From positions 1 to 55,519 of the forward strand of contig JAFAZI010000029.1 in NCBI GenBank assembly GCA_019239875.1: 55,519 nt of DNA, in the 5' to 3' direction. The position numbers and the translations under genes are program-made. Below the pieces are notes generated by a model. That model was not told the origin of the DNA. It saw nothing but the letters and a program-made list of their open reading frames with translations, and ran no database searches. Source of the DNA: Frankiaceae bacterium. GTDB lineage: Bacteria; Actinomycetota; Actinomycetes; JAFAQI01. This document shows, in pieces, positions 35,393-43,805 of the stretch. Within the stretch, counting starts at the first letter, position 1; the number at the start of each line of letters is the position of its first letter.

Positions 35393-37531
35393 GTGCGGAA
35401 TCACCGATTCGGCGACAGACGCGGTCGGACTTTGGTCGCGCTGATGTCTATCGCCACAGTCCTCGGCGTGCCCTCGTCACGTACCGCAACGGCCCACGAA
35501 AGCGCGCGCCCCGTGTCGGCAGGCACCGCAACTTCCTTCTCGCCGTTGTCGAGAGCCGAGCCACCACTGCTGGGAATCTCCGACTTCACATGCACACCAG
35601 ACGGCTTCTGCATGATCATCGATTCCACCGGGAGCGTGGCATCCTACGACGGTTCATCGTGGTCACGGTTCACCACGATTCCGCACCACGGGTCGGTGCA
35701 GGGCCTGTCCTGCGCCTCGTCATCGTTCTGTGCCGCCGTCGACCTCGGTGGGGATGTGATTGCGTTCGACGGACGCCACTGGCGCAAGCACCGGGTGGAT
35801 GGATCTGAGTTAGTTGAAATCGACTGCCCGTCCAGCAAGTTCTGCGTCGCGCTCGACGGGAGAGGTCGGGCAATCATCTGGGATGGCGACCAGTGGTCAC
35901 GGCCGACCGCGGTGTCGAGCGATCACCGCACCTTCGCAGCCCTCGATTGCTTCGCTGCGACATTCTGCGAGGCGGTGACGGTCAGCCCGACGGTCCACCA
36001 TGCGCCGACGCCGGCCGATTCCTACACCTATAACGGTCATCGCTGGCGCGGCAACGGCACGGCGCCGCGACACACCACCTCGATCTCGTGCCCAGCGGCC
36101 GGGTTCTGCGTCGCGGTCGGGGGCGTCAACGCTGCCACCTTTGACGGCCACGCCTGGTCGTCGCCGACCGTGGTGTCGGACGACTCACCGCTGCAGTCAG
36201 TGATCTGCGCCAGCGCCGACTTCTGTCTCGCCGGGACCTACTACTACTGGTCCGGGACCTACGTGCTGAACGGCACGACATGGTCGCGAACCGCTGACCC
36301 GCCGGTCGAGATCACCGGCGTCCTTGCCGGCGCATGCTTCGGGACCGGCAAGTGCATCGTGGCAAGTCGATCCGGCACGGTCGCGACGTACGACGCCGGC
36401 GCATGGAAGTCGCAGGGACTGATCGATAGTGCGCCACGCTTCATCACATCGATCGAGTGCCCAACGGAATCGTTCTGTCTGGCCGAGAATTGGCAGAGCG
36501 AGCAGCTCGAGCTCCACGCCGACCGGTGGTCACCCCCGAAGCCCGTGAACACGCTGCCAGGCTTGGAGATCAGCTGCCCGACGGAGACATTCTGCTCCGG
36601 TGTTGCCGGGGATTCGGCGTACACCTGGGATGGCAAGACATGGTCCGACCCAGTCACCCTTGGGACGGACTCGACGTTCGATCAGATCTCCTGCCCAACG
36701 ACGACGTACTGCTTAGCTGGCGGCGAGTTCGGCGCCGGCCTCGCGCTGTACGACGGGTCGTCCTGGAAGTCGGTGAGCACACCGGTCGATGACCCGCGTT
36801 GGATCGCGTTGTCCTGCGGGCGACCAGGTCACTGCCTCGTCTCGTTCAACACTGCCACGTTCGAATACACAGACGGCATTTGGCGCGACCGCACCCGAAT
36901 GTCGCCCAATTCATCAGTCGCGTGCGCGGGCGAGTCGTTCTGCATCGCCGTAAACCGTCACGGTCGTTCCTCGTCGGTTGACCACGGCAAATGGCGCGCT
37001 GCCGGCCACGTGTCCGTGGCGGATTACCCGCGGGTGACGTGTACCTCCTCGACGTTCTGTCTCGCAACGGGCGGTGCGGGACGCCTGAGCACATGGAACG
37101 GGTCTGAGTGGTCCGCTCACCTCACGGTCGGCGACATCTCTTTGGGCGATGCGAGCTGCTATTCGCCGCGCCGGTGTGTCGCCGTGTGGGACACGTTCTT
37201 CAGCATCGGCGGTATCAGCGACGCGATGACGACTACAGCGCCCCACCGCGCACGGAAGGGTGCTCGGCCAACGCTAGTTGTCCGACTCCGTGATCCGTCG
37301 ACGGGCCGTGCCGTTCGCCGCGAGAACGTCGAGTTGTTCGCCCGACGGTCACCGTCGACGAGCTTTCATCACATCGCGCAAGCCAAGACGAACGCACGCG
37401 GCCGCGCCGCGGTTCGGATGCGGGTGAGGAGGACGATGACCTACGAATGGGTCTACGCAGGCGGCCGTCACCATTCAGCGGCATCGTCGGCGCCTTTCGT
37501 GGTTCGCGTGGCCAGACGGGTGCGCAACTGA
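35393..37531 (+). CDS. Large secreted 14-repeat cysteine-pair protein
   Basis: 712 residues from GTG 35393, which has a GGAGAGG ribosome binding site 5 nt upstream. A signal peptide (LVALMSIATVLGVPSS) leads into 14 repeats of about 40 residues, each with a C-x5-C pair such as CASSSFC and CPTETFC, then a strand like YDGSSW or WDGKTW. The count of 14 suggests two seven-bladed propellers, each blade stapled by a disulfide. A C-terminal 110-residue beta domain (TLVVRLRDPSTGRAV, with a basic tail) resembles an Ig-like wall-binding module. No catalytic residues are seen. Extracellular role is inferred. Confidence 0.82.
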   Translation: MRNHRFGDRRGRTLVALMSIATVLGVPSSRTATAHESARPVSAGTATSFSPLSRAEPPLLGISDFTCTPDGFCMIIDSTGSVASYDGSSWSRFTTIPHHGSVQGLSCASSSFCAAVDLGGDVIAFDGRHWRKHRVDGSELVEIDCPSSKFCVALDGRGRAIIWDGDQWSRPTAVSSDHRTFAALDCFAATFCEAVTVSPTVHHAPTPADSYTYNGHRWRGNGTAPRHTTSISCPAAGFCVAVGGVNAATFDGHAWSSPTVVSDDSPLQSVICASADFCLAGTYYYWSGTYVLNGTTWSRTADPPVEITGVLAGACFGTGKCIVASRSGTVATYDAGAWKSQGLIDSAPRFITSIECPTESFCLAENWQSEQLELHADRWSPPKPVNTLPGLEISCPTETFCSGVAGDSAYTWDGKTWSDPVTLGTDSTFDQISCPTTTYCLAGGEFGAGLALYDGSSWKSVSTPVDDPRWIALSCGRPGHCLVSFNTATFEYTDGIWRDRTRMSPNSSVACAGESFCIAVNRHGRSSSVDHGKWRAAGHVSVADYPRVTCTSSTFCLATGGAGRLSTWNGSEWSAHLTVGDISLGDASCYSPRRCVAVWDTFFSIGGISDAMTTTAPHRARKGARPTLVVRLRDPSTGRAVRRENVELFARRSPSTSFHHIAQAKTNARGRAAVRMRVRRTMTYEWVYAGGRHHSAASSAPFVVRVARRVRN

Positions 37532-37563
37532 CGCGCTCGATCGTCACACGCCACAATCGGGGA

Positions 37564-38493
37564 ATGAGCGAGATGCGCGCAGTCGCCCTCGGCGTCCACG
37601 TCGTCGACGTGTTGGTCCGCCCCGTGGAGGCGATCCCACAGGGTCAGGGCGGCCAGCTGGTCGAGGAGATCCGGATGACGCCCGCCGGATCCGCGGGCGG
37701 TACGGCGATCATCCTCGCGAAGCTCGGCGCGACGGTCCACTCGGCCGGCGCGATCGGCCGCGACCCGTTGGCCGACGTCCTGTTGCGGATGCTGTCCGAC
37801 CAAGGCGTCGATGTGACACACCTGGTTCGGCGAGACGACGTCCAGACATCTGCGAGCGTCCTGCCGATCCGGCCAGACGGCTCCCGGCCTGCCTTTCACG
37901 TGGTCGGGTCGAACGGCACCTACACCTCCGCAGACGCGCCCTGGGACACGATCGCGGCGGCGACGCACCTGCACCTCGGTGGACCTGAGTTCATGGGCGG
38001 CGAGGAGGCGGCGAAGATCTTCGCGTTCGCGCGGGAGCACGGCGTGACGACCTCGGCTGACATTCTCGCGCCGGGGGAGCAGCTTCGCGAGCTACCTGGC
38101 TGGCTGGACCCGATGTATGAACACCTCGACTACCTGTTGCCGAACGACGAGCAGGTCCTCGGTCTGACCGGTGCGAGTTCGCTCGACGACGGTTGCGCGC
38201 AGCTCGTTGAGCGAGGCGTCGGTTGCGTGGCGGCCACGGCGGGGGCGGATGGTGCGGTAGTGGCGTCGGCGGGCGGCATCGAGCGAGTCCCAGCCTTCCC
38301 GATCGAGGTGGTGGACACGACCGGCTGCGGTGACGCGTTCTCCGCCGGCTTCCTGCGCGGTCTGTCGCTCGAGCGGACCACGCGCGACGCTGCGGTCTTG
38401 GGGTGTGCCGTTGCCGGACTGGTTGCGCAGGGTCTCGGCACCGATCACGGCGATTTCGACCTCGCCGTGGCGACAGAACTCGCTTCCACGTGA
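37564..38493 (+). CDS. PfkB-family carbohydrate kinase
   Basis: A 309-residue ribokinase-like sugar kinase. The N-terminal PfkB signature is GGTAIILAKLGATVHSAGAIG and the C-terminal signature is DTTGCGDAFSAGFL with catalytic Asp. The sugar cannot be inferred. ATG 37564 has CACAAT 6 nt upstream. A longer frame from 37447 overlaps the secreted repeat gene and is disfavoured. The DUF5666-like gene converges 13 bp downstream. Confidence 0.9.
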   Translation: MSEMRAVALGVHVVDVLVRPVEAIPQGQGGQLVEEIRMTPAGSAGGTAIILAKLGATVHSAGAIGRDPLADVLLRMLSDQGVDVTHLVRRDDVQTSASVLPIRPDGSRPAFHVVGSNGTYTSADAPWDTIAAATHLHLGGPEFMGGEEAAKIFAFAREHGVTTSADILAPGEQLRELPGWLDPMYEHLDYLLPNDEQVLGLTGASSLDDGCAQLVERGVGCVAATAGADGAVVASAGGIERVPAFPIEVVDTTGCGDAFSAGFLRGLSLERTTRDAAVLGCAVAGLVAQGLGTDHGDFDLAVATELAST

Positions 38494-38506
38494 GCGCCGC
38501 CCAGAA

Positions 38507-39157
38507 CTAGGTGTTCGACGTCGTGCCGTCCTGAGGCGTCACGCCAGGCGGCACGCCGAGCTGACCGGCCCCCGGCACACCACCGGGGCCACCCATGGTC
38601 GCGGAGGTGCCCGCGAAGACCCGCTCGACGACCGTGCCACTCCCGGATGCTGCCGGGATCAGGTGAACCAGCACGGCGTCACCGACCTTGAGATCCGCCA
38701 GCGTCGCCGTCGAGTTGTCGCGGATGATCTCGGTCGTGCCCGGCACGGAATAGCTCGCCGTCGTACCGTCACTCGCCTTGACCGTGATCTTGCTTCCGCT
38801 CTTTGCGGTCAGCGTCCCCTGGATGCGTTGTTCGCCCGCCACTCCGCCGCCGAACCCGCTCCCACCGGATCCGGGCAGGCCGGCGGACCCGCCAGGAAGC
38901 TCACCGGCTGCCCCGAGCGGGCTGAGCGGCAGGCCTGTGGCTGCTGTCCGCGCACTCGACCCTGACGAGCCGTCATGCCCGACCGCGTACCCGACTCCGC
39001 CGCCGACGATCAGGCCGCCGGCGAGCACGGCCGCTGATATCGACATCCGGCGACTGGTGCCGGCAGTGTCGATGGTGCTCGGATCCGGGTTCGCCGCATC
39101 GGTGTCCGCAGGAATTTGCCACTCCTGGGCCGCGGGCGGCGGCTGCTCGTTGTCCAT
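38507..39157 (-). CDS. Membrane-anchored DUF5666-like protein A
   Basis: 216 residues: polar N terminus, one membrane helix (MSISAAVLAGGLIVGGGVGYA), a Gly-rich linker, then a beta-barrel-like domain (IQGTLTAKSGSKITVKASDG through VGDAVLVHLIP) and a Pro/Gly-rich tail. It is paralogous to the gene at 41906-42502 (shared QGTL, DGTTASY-like and LERVxAGTSAT). DUF5666 is my best match, not proven. GAGGAG precedes the ATG. It faces the ferric-reductase-like operon, and its promoter carries a four-unit repeat array. Confidence 0.78.
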   Translation of the reverse strand: MDNEQPPPAAQEWQIPADTDAANPDPSTIDTAGTSRRMSISAAVLAGGLIVGGGVGYAVGHDGSSGSSARTAATGLPLSPLGAAGELPGGSAGLPGSGGSGFGGGVAGEQRIQGTLTAKSGSKITVKASDGTTASYSVPGTTEIIRDNSTATLADLKVGDAVLVHLIPAASGSGTVVERVFAGTSATMGGPGGVPGAGQLGVPPGVTPQDGTTSNT

Positions 39158-39215
39158 GCTGTGCTCCTCAACGGTGTGACGGGGATGTGTCGTGAGGTCG
39201 ACAGTCGCCGGGCGG

Positions 39216-39255
39216 GCTGCGAGGACTCCGACAGATCGCTGCCAAATCGCTGTGA
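39216..39255 (-). promoter_or_regulatory. Four-unit 11-bp-phased operator array toward DUF5666-like gene A
   Basis: On the minus strand the units are TCACAGC, TGGCAGC, TGTCGGA and TCGCAGC, each separated by 4 bp (11-bp pitch; plus-strand 39249-39255, 39238-39244, 39227-39233, 39216-39222). The first is the 7-mer reported for the M. tuberculosis PhoP box. Confidence 0.6.
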
Positions 39256-39273
39256 GCCACCTCCCACGTCCGC

Positions 39274-39313
39274 TCACAGACTCCGTACAGGTATGTCTCA
39301 GACCGAGGTCAGG
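39274..39313 (+). promoter_or_regulatory. Four-unit 11-bp-phased operator array toward the ferric-reductase-like operon
   Basis: Units TCACAGA, GTACAGG, TCTCAGA and GGTCAGG start at 39274, 39285, 39296 and 39307, again 7+4 bp. The array ends 22 bp before ATG 39336, over the expected -35 region. Positive control by an OmpR/PhoB-type regulator is inferred. Confidence 0.6.
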
Positions 39314-39335
39314 TCGGTCCGCGACAACTGTCCTC

Positions 39336-40712
39336 ATGCTCAGCGCTCCCGTGGCCGCCTCACGCCCCGCAGCCGGCGTCCTCCCTCGACGCTCACCGGC
39401 ACGTGTCGACCCGACGGCGGTGCTCGCCCTCATCGCGGCCGGCGCCATCGCCGTGCTCGGCCTGTGGTGGCAGAACACGCCATCGATCCACGGAGTGGGG
39501 GACTGGCTGACCAACGCCGGCCGGATCACGGGTCTGCTGGCCGGGTACGGCGTCATCGTCCTCGTCGCTCTCATGGCCCGCCTGCCGCCGCTCGAACGCG
39601 GGATCGGTGCCGATCGGCTCGCCCGGTGGCACTCGAGGGGTGGGCGTTACACGGTCAGCCTCGTCGTGAGCCACGGCCTCCTGATCATGTGGGGTTACGC
39701 CGTCACCGCGCACACGACCGTGGTCTCGCAGACGAAGACCCTGCTGGTCAGCTATCCCGACGTCTTGATGGCGACGGTCGCCGGCCTGCTCCTCGTCGGT
39801 GTCGGGGTCACGTCCGCACGGATCGCGCGCCGCCGGCTCCGGTACGAAACCTGGTACTACCTGCACTTCTACACGTACCTCGCGGTTGCCCTGGCCTTCA
39901 GCCACCAGTTCGCCACCGGCGCCGAGTTCATGGACAACGCGGCGGCGCGTGTGGCGTGGGCGAGCATGTACGCCGCGGTTGCCGCCGCGATCGTGTGGTA
40001 CCGCTTCGTCACTCCAGTCCGCCAAGCCCTGCGACACCAACTGCGAGTCGCAGTGATCACTACCGAGGCACCCGGCGTAGTGAGCCTCGACATCACCGGC
40101 CGACGCCTCACGGAGCTTCGTGCGGAATCGGGCCAGTTCTTTCGCTGGCGGTTCGCGACCCGCGAGCTGTGGTGGACGGCCGCGCCGTACTCGCTGTCGT
40201 CGGCCCCACGTCACGACCGGCTGCGGATCACCGTCAAAGTCGTCGGCGACCACAGTCGCGCGATTGCCGCACTGCGCGCCGGCACGCGGGTGCTCGCCGA
40301 GGGACCGTACGGCGCGATGGCCGCGGTACCCAGGCGGCGCTCCAAAGTCCTGCTTCTGGCCGGTGGCGTGGGCATCACCCCGCTTCGCGCACTGTTCGAG
40401 TCGATACCCGCCGCGAGCGGCGACCTCACCTTGGTCTACCGCGCGAGCACCGCCCGCGACCTGGTGTTCCAGGCGGAGCTCGCGCAGCTCGCTGCGCAAC
40501 GAGGCGCCAGCGTGCACTTCGTGGTCGGGCGGCGCAACGAGCTGGGTCACGATCCGTTGGCCGCGGCAGCGCTGTCGGCGAACGTCCCTGACCTGGCGGA
40601 CCACGAGGTCTACGTGTGCGGGCCGGACGGGATGACTGCCGCGGTCACCCGCGCGCTGCGACGCGCCGGCGTACCGCGCCGCCAGATCCACCACGAATCC
40701 TTCGAGCTCTGA
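39336..40712 (+). CDS. Ferric-reductase-like membrane flavoprotein with FAD/NAD domain
   Basis: A 458-residue protein. The N-terminal half has about six membrane helices carrying His residues fitted to two b hemes (ARWHSRGG, VVSHGLL, YYLHFY, AFSHQF). The C-terminal half is a ferredoxin-NADP reductase module: APYSLSS binds FAD, AGGVGITPLRALFES binds NAD(P), and VYVCGPDGM is the terminal motif. It should move electrons from cytosolic NAD(P)H across the membrane. The two genes downstream make an FMN-carrying protein and the FMN transferase that loads it, so FMN is the likely outer acceptor. Confidence 0.88.
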   Translation: MLSAPVAASRPAAGVLPRRSPARVDPTAVLALIAAGAIAVLGLWWQNTPSIHGVGDWLTNAGRITGLLAGYGVIVLVALMARLPPLERGIGADRLARWHSRGGRYTVSLVVSHGLLIMWGYAVTAHTTVVSQTKTLLVSYPDVLMATVAGLLLVGVGVTSARIARRRLRYETWYYLHFYTYLAVALAFSHQFATGAEFMDNAAARVAWASMYAAVAAAIVWYRFVTPVRQALRHQLRVAVITTEAPGVVSLDITGRRLTELRAESGQFFRWRFATRELWWTAAPYSLSSAPRHDRLRITVKVVGDHSRAIAALRAGTRVLAEGPYGAMAAVPRRRSKVLLLAGGVGITPLRALFESIPAASGDLTLVYRASTARDLVFQAELAQLAAQRGASVHFVVGRRNELGHDPLAAAALSANVPDLADHEVYVCGPDGMTAAVTRALRRAGVPRRQIHHESFEL

Positions 40713-40726
40713 GGCGAGTGAGTCCC

Positions 40727-41203
40727 ATGCGTCGAGTTGTCCTGGCGGTTGTCTCCACCGCCGCGTCCCTTGTGCTGCTCCTGTCGTTCAAGTCGCACGG
40801 AAGCACGGCGACCGCGACCCCACCGGCAGCGGTCAGCACCGCGACGACCAGCAGCGGATCGTCGGCGGGTGACTCCGCGACCAGCTCGGCCGGCTCCGCC
40901 ACTTCAACGAGGCGGAAGACAACCACGTCGTCGACCGTCACCGGCACGGCCGCCAACACGCGATACGGCCCAGTAGAGGTCCGGATCACGGTGAGCAACG
41001 GCAAGCTGACCAGGGTCAACGCGGTCGAGTACCCCACCAGCGATCCGCGTGACGCGCAGATCAACGCTTACGCGATACCAGCGCTGAGCCAGGAGGCGCT
41101 CGCCGCGGGCAGCGCGAACATCGACCTGATCAGCGGCGCGACGTACACGTCGTACGGCTACATCAGCTCGCTGCAGAGCGCACTCGACAAGGCTGGCATA
41201 TGA
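40727..41203 (+). CDS. Exported FMN-binding domain protein
   Basis: 158 residues: an N-terminal membrane or signal segment (VVLAVVSTAASLVLLLSF), a long Ser/Thr linker, then an FMN-binding domain ending LISGATYTSYGY. The SGAT Thr is the site where ApbE attaches FMN through a phosphoester bond. A GTG at 40718 would add three residues and is possible. The stop overlaps the ApbE gene start as ATGA, so substrate and modifying enzyme are translationally coupled. Confidence 0.85.
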   Translation: MRRVVLAVVSTAASLVLLLSFKSHGSTATATPPAAVSTATTSSGSSAGDSATSSAGSATSTRRKTTTSSTVTGTAANTRYGPVEVRITVSNGKLTRVNAVEYPTSDPRDAQINAYAIPALSQEALAAGSANIDLISGATYTSYGYISSLQSALDKAGI

Positions 41204-41934
41204 CCCGGCACGTCGAGCCGTGCATGGGCACGGTGTTCACGATCGACATTCGCGATGAGGGGGAGTGGCGCGCCGCGATCGCGGAGGTCGTCACGTGGCT
41301 GCACCAGGTCGACGCGGTGTTCAGCATCTATCGCTCGGACAGCGACATCAGTCGAATACGGCGTCGAGAGATCGGCATCGCGGACGCGGACCCCCTCGTC
41401 AGCGAGGTGCTCGACCGGTGCCTCGACATGCAGCGCGCCACCGATGGATTCTTCACGGCGCGCCGTGACGGCGCCTTCGATCCGACCGGCCTGGTCAAGG
41501 GGTGGGCGGTCGAACGAGCGAGCCGACTGCTCCTCGAACGCGGGAGCCGCCATCACGCGATCAACGGCGGTGGCGACATCCAGGCCGTCGGTGGCACGGC
41601 GCCCGGCGCGCCATGGCGAGTCGGGATCAGCGACCCCCACGACAAGCGCCGGGTGGTCGCCACCGTGTCCGGCATCGACCTCGCCGTCGCGACCTCAGGG
41701 ACGGCGGAGCGGGGATCGCACATCACGAACCCGTACACCGGCCAACCGGCTGCCGGCCTCGCCAGCGTCACCGTCGTTGGTCCAGCGTTAACCGCGGCTG
41801 ACTGCTATGCGACCGCGGCATTCGTCATGGGGACGGCTGCGGCGGCCTGGCTCGATGCAGTGCCGGGTTACGAGGCGATCCTCGTCGGGACCGACGGCTC
41901 CGCGGTCAGGACGCGGGGGTGCCCGGTCCGATGA
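41200..41934 (+). CDS. apbE: FAD:protein FMN transferase (ApbE family)
   Basis: A 244-residue ApbE-like enzyme, shorter than typical proteins of about 300 residues. CMGTVFTIDI near the N terminus, FDPTGLVKGWAVERA, INGGGDIQAVGG and ATSGTAERGSHITNP are the FAD/Mg-binding motifs. It transfers FMN to Thr of SGAT motifs. No signal peptide is visible, so flavinylation may occur in the cytosol before export. The 3' end overlaps the convergent DUF5666-like gene B by 29 bp. Confidence 0.9.
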   Translation: MTRHVEPCMGTVFTIDIRDEGEWRAAIAEVVTWLHQVDAVFSIYRSDSDISRIRRREIGIADADPLVSEVLDRCLDMQRATDGFFTARRDGAFDPTGLVKGWAVERASRLLLERGSRHHAINGGGDIQAVGGTAPGAPWRVGISDPHDKRRVVATVSGIDLAVATSGTAERGSHITNPYTGQPAAGLASVTVVGPALTAADCYATAAFVMGTAAAAWLDAVPGYEAILVGTDGSAVRTRGCPVR

Positions 41935-42502
41935 TGCCGGCCGGTCCGTCGAACCCGGGTGGTCCGATGAGGCCGCCGGCGGGCGCCGTTGCCGACGTAC
42001 CCGCAAGAACCCGCTCCAAGAGCGTGCCGCCGGCTGAGCCCTCGGTGACTTCCAGCACGACCTTGTCAGCCGCCCTCAGATCGGACACCGTGGCCACTTT
42101 GTCGTTCCGCACGATCTGCGTGCTGGCGACAACGGTGTAGCTCGCGGTCGTGCCGTTCACCGACTTGACGGTCAGCTTGCTGCCGCCGACCGACGACAAG
42201 GTGCCCTGCACCAGCTGTGAGCTCCCGAACCCGCCGCCCGGGACGCCGAACGCCCGGCCAGGTACGCCGCCGCCGTTGCCGATCGGGTCACCGAAGCCCG
42301 CCACCGCGAAGGCATGCCGTCCCGGGCCGCCGTGATCGCCGTGATGATGGCCAATGGCATAGCCGACACCGCCACCGACGAGGAGTCCGATCACAGCCAG
42401 CAGCGCGGGAAGCGTGGGAGCGCGGTCCCAGCGCCGACTCGCCTGGGGCGGTTCCGACGCCGGTTCGTTGCTCACGGTGGTCGGCTGATCAGACTCGGTC
42501 AC
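41906..42502 (-). CDS. Membrane-anchored DUF5666-like protein B
   Basis: 198 residues, paralog of protein A: one membrane helix (PTLPALLAVIGLLVGGGVGYA), a His/Gly-rich linker, VQGTLSSVGGSKLTVKSVNG, and a Pro/Gly tail. The linker HHHGDHGGPGRH could bind metal. The GTG start has GGAGAG 3 nt upstream. It converges on ApbE with a 29-bp overlap and has a phased repeat array at 42556-42595. A role in the extracellular electron-transfer system is inferred from the paired arrangement. Confidence 0.78.
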   Translation of the reverse strand: MTESDQPTTVSNEPASEPPQASRRWDRAPTLPALLAVIGLLVGGGVGYAIGHHHGDHGGPGRHAFAVAGFGDPIGNGGGVPGRAFGVPGGGFGSSQLVQGTLSSVGGSKLTVKSVNGTTASYTVVASTQIVRNDKVATVSDLRAADKVVLEVTEGSAGGTLLERVLAGTSATAPAGGLIGPPGFDGPAGIIGPGTPAS

Positions 42503-42555
42503 GATCTCTCCTTCGAGCTGGCTGCGGATCGGGCGGCGTCAGCGTGGCCGCCGAT

Positions 42556-42595
42556 CCTGGGAGAAACACTGAACGACCCTGCGAAGTACCTGTGA
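42556..42595 (-). promoter_or_regulatory. Four-unit 11-bp-phased operator array toward DUF5666-like gene B
   Basis: Minus-strand units TCACAGG, TCGCAGG, TTCAGTG and TCCCAGG (plus-strand 42589-42595, 42578-42584, 42567-42573, 42556-42562) keep the same 11-bp pitch. Three of four match TCnCAGG. Confidence 0.55.
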
Positions 42596-42632
42596 GCCCC
42601 TACACCGTTAGGCGTTATATCGTGGTGCGAAG

Positions 42633-42647
42633 TACCATGCTGAGGTG
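42633..42647 (+). promoter_or_regulatory. Leaderless promoter -10 of the seven-span protein gene
   Basis: TACCAT (42633-42638), six bases, then GTG 42645. No Shine-Dalgarno sequence. Confidence 0.5.
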
Positions 42648-43451
42648 GATCGCAAGCAGCTCGCGGCCGGGCTCTGGGTGCTGCTGACGGCGGGAGCGTC
42701 TGCCGCAGTGCTCGCCGTGCCGCGTTTCATCACGCTCGACAACTACAGTCACGAGACCATCTATGACGGCTCCCGATGGGTGCTCGTCGCCATGCTCGCC
42801 GTTGGGGGAGCGGTCGTGGCCACTGCGACCGGCGCGGCTCGATCGTCGGCAGCTGCCGTGTCCTTCGTGATCACGTTGCAGCTGGCGGGTTCTGGTGTCG
42901 TCGCGCGCAAGCACTGGCTTCCCTATTACGGCAGCGGGGGAGGACCACCGCGCCACATCGCGGTGCTCTACGGCCTCGCGATCGTCCTTGCCGTCGTCAA
43001 CGCGGTCGCCGCGGTCATCTGCTGGCTGACGCTGCGACCGGCAGCGGCGCCATGGCCGCGTGCCTCGTCGTACATGGCACTCGGCGTCGCGACCAGCGTG
43101 GTGCTGCCGTACCTGTTCGGCCGCGGCTCGAGTGACAATCTCGACCTCACGTCATTGGTCGGCTACGCGGCGCTCGCGTCGGTCCCGTTCGGCCTGTCGT
43201 TCATAACCGCCGGGCTGGTACGACGCGAGGTGGCCGCGAGCCTGCTCGCGGCGGTGTGCCTCTCCAGCCTGATCGACGCGCGGGCGGCCGCACCGATGAC
43301 CTTCGGGTTCACGAACCCGGATCGACCCTTCCTCCTGGTGGCCGCGGTCGCAGGGTGCTTGGCGGCGCTGGAGACAGCACGACGGGCCCTGCAGATCCTG
43401 CAGGGCCCGTCGAGTGCGGAGCGGCGAGGAGAGGGGGCAATCTCTCAGTAG
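42645..43451 (+). CDS. Multi-span membrane protein of unknown function
   Basis: 268 residues with about seven hydrophobic helices (for example GLWVLLTAGASAAVLAV, VLVAMLAVGGAVVATA, VLYGLAIVLAVVNAVAAVI, LLVAAVAGCLAALE). No catalytic or transporter signature is recognised. It is next to but not overlapping the DUF5666-like locus and shares no repeat array orientation with it. Its 3' coding end contains a 14-bp perfect hairpin, and it overlaps the convergent lipoprotein gene by 7 bp. Confidence 0.75.
   Translation: MDRKQLAAGLWVLLTAGASAAVLAVPRFITLDNYSHETIYDGSRWVLVAMLAVGGAVVATATGAARSSAAAVSFVITLQLAGSGVVARKHWLPYYGSGGGPPRHIAVLYGLAIVLAVVNAVAAVICWLTLRPAAAPWPRASSYMALGVATSVVLPYLFGRGSSDNLDLTSLVGYAALASVPFGLSFITAGLVRREVAASLLAAVCLSSLIDARAAAPMTFGFTNPDRPFLLVAAVAGCLAALETARRALQILQGPSSAERRGEGAISQ
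43381..43411. terminator. 14-bp perfect hairpin inside coding sequence
   Basis: GACGGGCCCTGCAG (43381-43394), loop ATC, CTGCAGGGCCCGTC (43398-43411). It is within the last 70 bp of the membrane-protein gene and just past the end of the convergent lipoprotein gene, so it probably terminates the latter's transcript. Confidence 0.6.
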
Positions 43452-43648
43452 CCGTAACCTCCGCCGCCGCCGCCGCCCGATGAGGGGGTCGGGGGCGGAC
43501 TGCTCTGCGGAGCCGGTGTGGTGGTCCCGGTCCCCGGTGAGGTAGGCGAGGAGGGCTTCGACTTGTTGCCGCCACACCCCGCCAGCACCGCGATGCCGAT
43601 GGCGAGCGCGGCGATCAGTGGGGTGGCACGGCCGCGCAGCTGATTCAT
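43445..43648 (-). CDS. Small lipoprotein with Pro/Gly-rich tail
   Basis: 67 residues. LIAALAIGIAVLAGC is a signal peptide with a lipobox, followed by a charged then Ser/Thr/Pro-rich segment and a Gly tail (GGGGGGGYGY). No domain is present. It converges on the membrane-protein gene with a 7-bp overlap. Likely a wall-facing lipoprotein. Confidence 0.65.
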   Translation of the reverse strand: MNQLRGRATPLIAALAIGIAVLAGCGGNKSKPSSPTSPGTGTTTPAPQSSPPPTPSSGGGGGGGYGY

Positions 43649-43805
43649 GTCGCTTCCTCATCCGGTCCGTGGTGATCACCCGGCGACCTGCACCGGGTTT
43701 CATGTCCTTCACGGGGCCCGCCCGTCATCGGTTCACCCAACCGATGACCGGCGGCCGCGGCAGTCGTGTTCCGCGGCGCCCGACGGCGCGTGGCACGCTG
43801 AACCC

